Source: Oscillospiraceae bacterium
GTDB lineage: Bacteria > Bacillota > Clostridia > Oscillospirales > Oscillospiraceae
DNA: 5,356 nucleotides
Reading direction: 5' to 3'
Assembly: GCA_017620315.1 (NCBI GenBank)
Contig: JAFZQQ010000045.1
Span: 1-5,356 of the forward strand
In this document: positions 1 to 4,671 of the stretch, piece after piece
How positions within the stretch are numbered: the first letter of the stretch is position 1
Layout: the number at the start of each line of letters is the position of its first letter
Position numbers and translations under genes: made by a program
The notes under the pieces: generated by a model
Databases searched by the model: none
The model's input: the letters and a program-made list of their open reading frames with translations, nothing else
Told to the model about the DNA's origin: nothing

Positions 1-131
1 AGTTAAGAGTTCTCCTTAATTATCTATCGTAGCGTTTCAAACAGGCGGGTTCTGACCACTTTTGTACCAATTCTACTTTACTACTTCGACTTCTTAAGTG
101 CCTTAGCTTTTCACTAAGGAACGAGTCGCAC
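1..131 (-). mobile_element. Group II intron, 5' end only (start of domain I), inserted in the helicase gene
   Basis: Read on the minus strand, the helicase coding sequence stops matching its family at position 132, and the next bases are GTGCGAC, the 5' boundary consensus of bacterial group II introns (GUGYG). Downstream, a stem CCTTAG/CTAAGG (101-119) is followed by TTAAGAAGTCGAAGTAGT. From memory this resembles the start of domain I of Ll.LtrB, where a short hairpin is followed by TTAAGTCAAGTAGT. The junction falls inside the codon after Ser674: the exon leaves a single G, which would complete the Glu (GAA/GAG) that normally follows H-K-x-Q-G-S in RecD2. The intron is in sense orientation, so splicing could restore the protein. 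Only 131 nt are visible; domains II-VI, any maturase (LtrA-type) gene and the 3' exon would lie left of the window. The alternative is an unrelated insertion or deletion junction. Confidence 0.8.
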
Positions 132-2154
132 CGCTGCCCTGTGCCTTGTGAATGGTCGAGGCATAGGCGAGATCGAGCTCTTTTACGGACTCCATGGGGT
201 AGGAGACAAGGCGGCTGTCGTAGTCAACGGTAAGACCGTCGCTCTCAATCGCTGTGATCGTCCCGACGTCGCCGTTGAAGACACCGGTTCCAATCGGATT
301 TCCGTTGCGGTCATACTGCGCCGCGTCATAGTTGTTCTTCGTTTGCATGACGCGGTCATTCAGCCGAAGGATTTTCCCGCCGCAGGATATTTCGGGCTTG
401 TCCGGGGAGGCGGGGTTGACTTCCGCTTGGATCAGCGCGTTCAGCCGATTCGCGGATACGTCGCCCGTATCCCTGAACGGGGACAGAATCTGGACCTGGT
501 CGATGCCGGCTCTTGCGACATTCTGACGATAGAGCCTCCGGATGACCTCGGTCGCGTCCTCCTGCGTGTCCGCCTTATGAAAAGAGAAGTCCTCGCCGTA
601 GTAAAGCTCTCCCTTTGCCTCGTTGATGAGCTTTGCGTTGTAGGCGATCAAGCTGCCCTCGGCTTGGCGGAAGATCTGATCCAGCACCGTAACGGGCACG
701 AGCTCGCTCGCAATCAGCTCTCTGAACACACTGCCGGCGCCGACGCTCTCCAACTGGTCAGCGTCTCCGACCATCAAAAGCTTCGTATCCTGCCGAAGCC
801 GTGAAAAGAGCTGGTGCGCCAGCCACATATCCACCATGGAACACTCGTCCACAATGAGAAGATCCGTGTCCAGCGGGGAAGAAGGCTGCCATCCGCAGTC
901 GTCGCCATGCAGCTTGAGCAGGCTGTGCAGTGTCACCGCGTCCGTGATTCCCGTGGTTTCCGCCATGCGTCGGCTTGCTTTGCCGGTTGGCGCGGCAAGA
1001 GCGATCTTTCCGTTCGGATAAAGCGGGCGATAGGCTTCGATGACCGCGCGCAGCACGGTACTCTTACCTGTACCGGGGCCTCCAGTGATAATGGAGAAAT
1101 TGCTTCTCAGCGCCTTGCTGACGCCTTCGATCTGTCTTTCGGACAGGACGATGCCAAGTTTTCCCCTGGTTCTCTCCAGAGCAGAAGACACATTCAGCGG
1201 TTGAACCGGACGCACTGCCATGCGAACGGCCTGTACCGCGGTTTCACTCTCCTGCTTGAACACATTGGGAAGATAGATTTTTCCCTGATTGGCAACGACT
1301 ACGTCCGATTGAACCATCTTTTCCAGTTCTTTTTGCACCTGCGGCGGTTTGATCCACTGCGTCGGATAGGGGATGCTCTCGTTGAGAAGCAGCAGCGAGC
1401 TCTGGATCAGCTTGTCAGCCTCCAGAAACAGGTGCCCCTTTTCGTTGCGTGATTGCTCCAACGTGTAGAAAAGCGCGCCTTGGACGCGCATGGGATCGTA
1501 GAGGTTGCCGCCGGACTTCTGCACGATGGCGTCGACCTTTTTGAACCCGAACGTAGGCATCTGACAAAGCCGATAGGGGCTTTCGCGTATCAGGGCGACG
1601 CCCCCGGGACCGAAGTGCTGATAGATCTTCATCGCCGTGGTGGGTGTGATCTTGAACGGCGCGAGGATCGTCATCAGGTCTCGCAGCACCTTGCTTTCCG
1701 CGTAGCCCTCCTTGATCTCCGTCAGCTTTTCCTCGGTAATGCCGCGGATCTCCAAAAGCTGCTCGGGATGGCTCTCAATCACGCTCAGAGACTGCGTGCC
1801 AAACCGCTGTACGATTGCGTCAGCGGTCTTCGGGCCAATGCCCTTGAGCAGACCGGAGGCAAGATAAGCTCGTATCCCCTCAATGGTCGGAGGGATCACT
1901 TCGCCCCAGCGTTCGACCTGTAGCTGCAAGCCGTATTTGCCATCGACCCAGTTGCCCTCTAAGTCCATACTGAGCGCCGTACTCTGCGGCAGATCGTACC
2001 CAACCGCCGTAAATCGAATCAGATGGTCGGCATACTTAAATGGGCTTTTGGCTCCGTTTGGGATCATCAGGTCAGCAGTTTTCACACGCATGACGGTGTA
2101 TTTGCTGTTTGGGTTAAAGTAGATTACCTTGTCAAAGGCTGCTACTATGCCCAT
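103..2154 (-). CDS. recD2: RecD2-like ATP-dependent DNA helicase (SF1B), 5' exon, interrupted by a group II intron
   Basis: This is a 5'-3' DNA helicase of the RecD2 (RecD-like, non-RecBCD) family, which unwinds DNA during recombination and repair. Numbering from Met at 2154, it has an N-terminal domain, helix-hairpin-helix segments (about 98-119 LASGLLKGIGPKTADAIVQ and about 135-150), Walker A GGPGTGKST (358-366), motif Ia APTGKASRRM (388-397), Walker B LLIVDECSMVD (432-442), motif III VGDADQLESVGAG (462-474), the LDQIFRQ motif (491-497), GVFNGDVGTI (624-633) and motif VI AYASTIHKAQGS (663-674). After Ser674 the frame reads nine unrelated residues to a TAA at 103-105. The true exon therefore ends at 132, and about 60 C-terminal residues are missing compared with full-length relatives (about 730-740 aa). 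I chose the start at 2154 because GAGGTG lies 6 nt upstream. An upstream extension to 2349 would overlap the exonuclease gene and looks non-helicase. The gene lies 19 nt after yqaJ, as its operon partner. Confidence 0.93.
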   Translation of the reverse strand: MGIVAAFDKVIYFNPNSKYTVMRVKTADLMIPNGAKSPFKYADHLIRFTAVGYDLPQSTALSMDLEGNWVDGKYGLQLQVERWGEVIPPTIEGIRAYLASGLLKGIGPKTADAIVQRFGTQSLSVIESHPEQLLEIRGITEEKLTEIKEGYAESKVLRDLMTILAPFKITPTTAMKIYQHFGPGGVALIRESPYRLCQMPTFGFKKVDAIVQKSGGNLYDPMRVQGALFYTLEQSRNEKGHLFLEADKLIQSSLLLLNESIPYPTQWIKPPQVQKELEKMVQSDVVVANQGKIYLPNVFKQESETAVQAVRMAVRPVQPLNVSSALERTRGKLGIVLSERQIEGVSKALRSNFSIITGGPGTGKSTVLRAVIEAYRPLYPNGKIALAAPTGKASRRMAETTGITDAVTLHSLLKLHGDDCGWQPSSPLDTDLLIVDECSMVDMWLAHQLFSRLRQDTKLLMVGDADQLESVGAGSVFRELIASELVPVTVLDQIFRQAEGSLIAYNAKLINEAKGELYYGEDFSFHKADTQEDATEVIRRLYRQNVARAGIDQVQILSPFRDTGDVSANRLNALIQAEVNPASPDKPEISCGGKILRLNDRVMQTKNNYDAAQYDRNGNPIGTGVFNGDVGTITAIESDGLTVDYDSRLVSYPMESVKELDLAYASTIHKAQGSGATRSLVKS

Positions 2155-2160
2155 TGTGTT

Positions 2161-2168
2161 CACCTCTT
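2161..2168 (-). promoter_or_regulatory. Ribosome binding site deciding the helicase start
   Basis: On the minus strand AAGAGGTG ends 6 nt before the ATG at 2154. It sits in the 19-nt gap after the exonuclease stop codon and fixes the helicase start as MGIVAAFDKV, ruling out the longer in-frame extension that would run back into yqaJ. Confidence 0.8.
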
Positions 2169-2173
2169 TTTCC

Positions 2174-3220
2174 TTATGCCGCAAGCGGCTTGGTCTGTTT
2201 GATGCTGAATCTGCGGCTTTCCTGAATGGTGACAAACTCGTCGTAGATGTCGGGATGCACAATTTTGAGCCGATCAAGGTTCTCCTTGGAAATACCGGGC
2301 TTGCGGACGGGATTATAGGTGACACGGATGCCGCCGTCGCCGCAATCATAAAAAGCGGTGCTGCTCCTGCCCATGGCCGCGATGATGAGCGCCTTGATGC
2401 GGTTCATCTCAGATTCGATCGCCTTTTTATCCGTGTCGCATCTGCCGCGCTGCTGCTGAAGCTCCATGTACCGCTGGACAAGAGCGTACTGCGATACGTC
2501 CAGCTCAGTTGGCGGGATGTCCTTTTCGTTCGGACCGAGCCAGCGATTCAAGCTCTCCATGATGAGATCGCCGCCTTCGGTATAGGGCGGGGGATTCTTG
2601 GCAAGCACATAGTCGTTCCAAAAGGCGCTCTCCAGCGTAATCAGCTCATTTTCGTAGTCCATATCCCGGTCCAGCGTGCGGATGATTGTTTCGTCCTCTG
2701 TATTGCCATATAGACAACAGAAATAGACTCGGTCTATGTTCATCACGCACATATAGTGCCTCGCCTGGCTCTCGTAGTAGATGGGAACGATCTCTTTGCC
2801 GTTGTACCACCAGTTGTCTTTTGCGTTGTAGTTGCAGGTCTTGATCTCAAGGATCGCCGTGCCGCCGTCCGGCAGTTCGACAAGGTAGTCGAGATCGGCC
2901 AGCATCCAGGGGTAGGCGGGGTGTTGGAACATAGACTTGCGCTGATAGACCTTGAAGCCGGTCTTTTTTTCAAAGATCCGCGCCACAAGCGGTTCAAGGA
3001 GGTGTCCGACCTCGAGCTGCACCCAGCTGCTGACTTCGTCAAAGACAGAGACGACGCCGAGCTTGTCATAGTAGAGGTCTCGGGCTGTTCGCCAAGGCGA
3101 GATCCCAAGAACCGCCGCCGCATCGCTGCCACCGATTCCTTGCCGTCGATAATTCAGCCACTCCTCGCGGGAGAGACCATCAGTATCGACCAGTACGGAC
3201 GGCTGGTAGGATTCCTTCAT
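2174..3220 (-). CDS. YqaJ-family viral recombinase / lambda Exo-like 5'-3' exonuclease
   Basis: This 348-aa protein belongs to the YqaJ/lambda exonuclease family (PD-(D/E)xK nuclease fold). Such enzymes resect duplex DNA ends to leave 3' single strands for annealing or recombination, usually on phages and mobile elements. Visible family motifs are RRQGIGGSDAAAVLGISPW (25-43), GHLLEP with a candidate metal-binding Glu76, LADLDY (107-112) with Asp109/Asp111, the catalytic ExK as LEIKT (124-128; Glu125, Lys127), and a Gln at 152 in YYESQARHYM. The C-terminal tail VHPDIYDEFVTIQESRRFSIK is typical of the family. A run rich in Gln, Lys and Glu (about 249-275) suggests a helical or coiled segment. 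The start is supported by AAAGGAGG about 8 nt upstream. The ATG overlaps the stop of the preceding small ORF (ATGA), and the helicase follows 19 nt later. No RecT-type annealing protein, its usual partner, is visible here. Confidence 0.92.
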   Translation of the reverse strand: MKESYQPSVLVDTDGLSREEWLNYRRQGIGGSDAAAVLGISPWRTARDLYYDKLGVVSVFDEVSSWVQLEVGHLLEPLVARIFEKKTGFKVYQRKSMFQHPAYPWMLADLDYLVELPDGGTAILEIKTCNYNAKDNWWYNGKEIVPIYYESQARHYMCVMNIDRVYFCCLYGNTEDETIIRTLDRDMDYENELITLESAFWNDYVLAKNPPPYTEGGDLIMESLNRWLGPNEKDIPPTELDVSQYALVQRYMELQQQRGRCDTDKKAIESEMNRIKALIIAAMGRSSTAFYDCGDGGIRVTYNPVRKPGISKENLDRLKIVHPDIYDEFVTIQESRRFSIKQTKPLAA

Positions 3221-3330
3221 GCGAATACGCCTCCTTTGCGGGCGCGACGCTTGATACGCTTTTGTCTCATGCTGCGGATACGGGGTGAGCGTTCACGCCC
3301 TCCGGGTCTCCAGCGTTTCTTATACTTCAT
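3217..3330 (-). CDS. Small Arg/Lys-rich protein, 37 aa, translationally coupled to yqaJ
   Basis: A short open frame, MKYKKRWRPGGRERSPRIRS..., has 17 Lys/Arg among 37 residues and ends in KGGVFA. I do not recognise a family. Support for its being real: AAAGGAG (3338-3344) sits 7 nt before the ATG, its stop codon overlaps the yqaJ ATG as ATGA, and it is the first frame after the leader terminator. The yqaJ ribosome binding site lies inside it, so its translation may open or feed yqaJ translation. It could be a nucleic-acid-binding peptide, judging only from charge, or a leader peptide whose translation matters more than its product. The same frame stays open upstream to 3624, but that part overlaps the structured leader and has no ribosome binding site. 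Confidence 0.6.
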   Translation of the reverse strand: MKYKKRWRPGGRERSPRIRSMRQKRIKRRARKGGVFA

Positions 3331-3337
3331 GCTTTTG

Positions 3338-3344
3338 CTCCTTT
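3338..3344 (-). promoter_or_regulatory. Ribosome binding site of the small basic ORF
   Basis: AAAGGAG on the minus strand, 7 nt before the ATG at 3330. It is the first good ribosome binding site downstream of the leader terminator and sets the start of the 37-aa ORF. Confidence 0.75.
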
Positions 3345-3379
3345 CGATTTTTCTCAAAGCCTTTCGGCGTTTGGACAAC

Positions 3380-3455
3380 AAAAAAAGAGCGGGAATGACA
3401 GAAAACGGCTGAAAACCGTTCTTCCTCGTCAAAACGAGGTCGTCATTCCCGCTCT
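3380..3455 (-). terminator. Branched intrinsic terminator / attenuator in the operon leader
   Basis: A perfect 14-bp outer stem pairs AGAGCGGGAATGAC (3386-3399) with GTCATTCCCGCTCT (3442-3455). On the minus strand its 3' arm runs directly into seven Ts (3386-3380), the signature of a Rho-independent terminator. The interior holds two further perfect hairpins, CCTCGT/ACGAGG (3424-3429 with 3434-3439) and AACGG/CCGTT (3404-3408 with 3416-3420). The whole forms a three-way junction rather than a simple hairpin. It lies downstream of the promoter at 3642-3670 and upstream of the small ORF, yqaJ and the helicase, so it would limit read-through into the operon unless relieved. It could instead mark the 3' end of an independent small RNA of about 250 nt. 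Confidence 0.8.
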
Positions 3456-3641
3456 CGCGGTAGGGGATCATGCCCCTTAGATAATAAAAGTCAGCGGTAA
3501 GCGCCAAATAGGCGCAGTAATACCGCTGATAAACGTACAAAACCCAGCATAACGTGTGCAATGCGGAAAACCGAAGTCTTCTGCGGAAGGCGATAAAGCC
3601 AACCCCCATTCGGGGACGCACCATCGATCAATAACAGTGGG

Positions 3642-3670
3642 AGAATACCATGTGCAGCGGCATTTGTCAA
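3642..3670 (-). promoter_or_regulatory. Sigma-A type promoter of the leader and yqaJ-helicase operon
   Basis: On the minus strand TTGACA (3670-3665, perfect -35) is followed after exactly 17 nt by TATTCT (3647-3642, one mismatch to TATAAT). Transcription would start near 3635 and run left through the structured leader into the small ORF, yqaJ and the helicase. It is the best promoter match on this strand upstream of those genes. Confidence 0.8.
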
Positions 3671-3699
3671 TCGAAAAAGCGCGAATTATCAAGAATAAT

Positions 3700-4115
3700 T
3701 CTGTCCTGAACTTGGTAGAAAAGAAGCACTCGCGATGTCTCTGTCTTTCGGAGAGACGAAGTGCCGCATATTCGGTGTTCCGACCTTCGCGTACCTTGAA
3801 AACGGAACATCAGTATGCAAGTAAAATGACCCGTGTGACGCTTTGGACGCCATGACCGCCTGCAATACAGCAGCGAGGCTCTGTACAGGGGCGCGAGCGA
3901 TCCTCCAAAGCGTGGACAGACGTTTGCAGCGTCGGAGAACGGGAAAAGCACGCAATTTCCGTACCGCAGGATAAAAGGGGATACTGGGAGATCGGCCTGG
4001 GCAGCTTCGTCAACTGCCGCCACCGTCCGCCGGTATGCGCCGCCGCAGCAAGAGGCGGGCTTGCATACTCCCGAGCCGGGGGTGTGACGAAGGGCGGTCC
4101 GGCCGCCTAACAATA
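3700..4115. other. GC-rich, hairpin-dense region without a convincing gene
   Basis: I see no reliable coding region here. Several frames are open on both strands, but only as expected from GC-rich DNA, and none has a good ribosome binding site or a recognisable family. Perfect inverted repeats are frequent: GCACT/AGTGC (3726-3730 with 3760-3764) enclosing GTCTCT/AGAGAC (3737-3742 with 3752-3757); TGTTCCG/CGGAACA (3776-3782 with 3803-3809); ACGCTTTGGA/TCCAAAGCGT (3838-3847 with 3904-3913); GGCAG/CTGCC (4000-4004 with 4014-4018); GTATGC/GCATAC (4033-4038 with 4063-4068) enclosing CCGCC/GGCGG; and GGCGG/CCGCC (4093-4097 with 4103-4107). It could be a structured RNA, a replication or transfer site, or degraded coding DNA. 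The strand is undetermined. Confidence 0.45.
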
Positions 4116-4376
4116 CGGCTTAATCAAAATATAAGTAAGCAGAGCAACGATCCATCCGCAGACAATAATGGTATGGATAGTTATTGTGCAAAGCACCCAA
4201 GCATTATAGAGATAATATACAGAGATGGGATATGGTGGCTTTTGTAAAGTGCTATTATTTTACAGTTGAGTCACATGCAATTTCAGCTTTAATTATAAAA
4301 AATACAAACAGGGATAGATGTAAAATTTTCAACTGTAAAGCATTATCACTTGCTAATACTTATGAAAAGAGGAATG
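4116..4376. other. AT-rich intergenic stretch before xis, no gene recognised
   Basis: About 260 nt separate the GC-rich structured region from xis. Base composition turns visibly AT-rich at about 4110-4120. Besides the TGTAAA repeats listed separately there are small inverted repeats: CAATAA/TTATTG (4164-4169 with 4181-4186) and GTGCaaaGCAC (4186-4196). A 24-codon frame from ATG 4172 (MDSYCAKHPSIIEII...) has no clear ribosome binding site and I do not call it a gene. Confidence 0.4.
4243..4340. repeat. Repeated TGTAAA motifs with an 11-bp inverted repeat upstream of xis
   Basis: An 11-bp inverted repeat, TTTACAGTTGA (4259-4269) and TCAACTGTAAA (4329-4339), lies just before xis. The core TGTAAA occurs three times directly (4243, 4319, 4334) and once inverted (4259-4264), all within 98 bp of AT-rich DNA. 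The spacing suggests binding sites for a regulator, or for Xis or the integrase arm domain, controlling xis expression or excision. A chance excess in AT-rich DNA is possible. I found no well-spaced consensus promoter for xis here. Confidence 0.45.
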
Positions 4377-4580
4377 ATGGCCGTGAAAGAGGTCCCTATC
4401 TCTGAAAAATATATGCTGTCTATTGAAGAAGCAGCTGCTTATTTTCGCATAGGTGAAAACAAGCTTATGAACTTTGCGCACGAGCATATGGATGCAGATT
4501 GGCTGTTTTTTAACGGGAATAGAATTCAGATAAAACGCACAATGTTTGAAAAACTGCTCGACGGGATAAATACATTATAA
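4377..4580 (+). CDS. xis: Tn916-type excisionase (Xis)
   Basis: Xis is a small DNA-binding directionality factor. It bends the element ends so that the integrase favours excision. The 67-aa product, MAVKEVPISEKYMLSIEEAAAYFRIGENKLMNFA..., closely follows Tn916 Xis as I remember it: P-I-x-E-x-Y, L-x-IEEA-x-x-YFRIGENKL with the winged-helix DNA-binding helix (about 17-33), and the C-terminal NGNRIQIKR-x-x-FEK (about 48-60). Tn916 Xis is also 67 aa. Of the in-frame starts (TTG 4350, ATG 4362, 4374 and 4377), 4377 gives that length and alignment. AAAGAGG (4366-4372) is only 4 nt away, so GTG 4383 (10 nt) cannot be excluded. The gene precedes int by 91 nt, the usual Tn916-family order. Confidence 0.93.
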   Translation: MAVKEVPISEKYMLSIEEAAAYFRIGENKLMNFAHEHMDADWLFFNGNRIQIKRTMFEKLLDGINTL

Positions 4581-4600
4581 ATAAAATTGACTATGTATGC

Positions 4601-4629
4601 TTGAAAATGAAAGTCTGATATAGTATAAT
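4601..4629 (+). promoter_or_regulatory. Sigma-A type promoter of int, between xis and int
   Basis: TTGAAA (4601-4606), a 17-nt spacer and a perfect TATAAT (4624-4629). Transcription would begin near 4636, giving an int leader of only about 36 nt. It lets the integrase be made without excisionase, which would favour integration and maintenance over excision. Confidence 0.75.
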
Positions 4630-4643
4630 AATCAAATATGTCA

Positions 4644-4665
4644 GGCTCCTGTTAAGAAAGGAGCT
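4644..4665 (+). promoter_or_regulatory. Hairpin sequestering the integrase ribosome binding site
   Basis: GCTCCT (4645-4650) pairs perfectly with AGGAGC (4659-4664) across an 8-nt loop, and a G-U pair (4644/4665) extends the stem to 7 bp. The 3' arm overlaps the int Shine-Dalgarno AAAGGAG (4657-4663, 8 nt before the ATG). In the short transcript from the promoter at 4601-4629, this hairpin would form at once and could lower int translation. It is too weak, and has no T-run, to be a terminator. Confidence 0.6.
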
Positions 4666-4671
4666 TATTCA

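Larger units (their letters stand above)
3331..3635 (-). ncRNA. Structured 5' leader of the exonuclease-helicase operon (possible attenuator or small RNA)
   Basis: This is the transcribed region between the promoter's expected start (near 3635) and the first good start codon (3330), about 305 nt. In minus-strand order it contains a CCCC/GGGG hairpin (3604-3607 with 3612-3615), a 9-bp stem TCAGCGGTA/TACCGCTGA (3521-3529 with 3491-3499) enclosing a GCGCC/GGCGC hairpin and followed by CTTTTATTAT, an AGGGG/CCCCT hairpin (3462-3466 with 3473-3477), and then the branched terminator. I cannot match it to a named riboswitch. Promoter plus structure plus terminator ahead of a coding operon suggests attenuation or antitermination control; this is inferred from layout only. 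Confidence 0.6.

Noticed and set aside
103..131. Natural C-terminus GATRSLVKS for the helicase, or a simple frameshift
   Set aside because: No alternative frame after 131 restores RecD2 C-terminal sequence within the window, whereas a group II intron 5' end explains both the junction and the split Glu codon.
2155..2349. In-frame N-terminal extension of the helicase by 65 residues
   Set aside because: It overlaps the end of yqaJ, reads as low-complexity non-helicase sequence, and an ideal ribosome binding site precedes the ATG at 2154.
148..2713. Long plus-strand open frames (148-804, 814-1452, 1453-1923, 2129-2713)
   Set aside because: They lie antisense to the well-supported helicase and exonuclease genes, show no recognisable family, and fit shadow frames of GC-rich coding DNA.
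2743..3412. Open frames at 2743-3132 (minus) and 2756-3412 (plus)
   Set aside because: Both overlap yqaJ in other frames. The minus one is a Ser/Arg/Thr-rich shadow, and the plus one runs through the terminator hairpins.
3380..3530. CRISPR-like or IS terminal inverted repeats
   Set aside because: The repeats are local palindromes with different sequences, not regularly spaced copies, and there is no transposase. Terminator and leader structure explains them better.
3217..3624. A 135-aa protein starting at 3624 and ending with the small basic ORF
   Set aside because: Its ATG is only about 11 nt after the predicted transcript start with no ribosome binding site, and it crosses the terminator structure. 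Only the last 37 codons have a proper start.
3667..4113. A 148-aa minus-strand protein, and overlapping 88-aa and 67-aa frames
   Set aside because: Several frames on both strands are equally open, none has a ribosome binding site or family resemblance, and the inverted repeats suggest non-coding function.
3470..4120. Retron-type ncRNA
   Set aside because: The hairpins are suggestive, but there is no reverse transcriptase next to them. The only expected reverse transcriptase would be the group II maturase beyond the left edge.
4350..4376. TTG or upstream ATG starts for xis
   Set aside because: They would add residues not present in Tn916 Xis and leave the AAAGAGG ribosome binding site inside the gene. 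ATG 4377 gives the family's 67 aa.
4035..4405. Plus-strand frames 4035-4247 and 4184-4405
   Set aside because: There is no ribosome binding site, they span the GC/AT composition boundary or run into xis, and no family was recognised.
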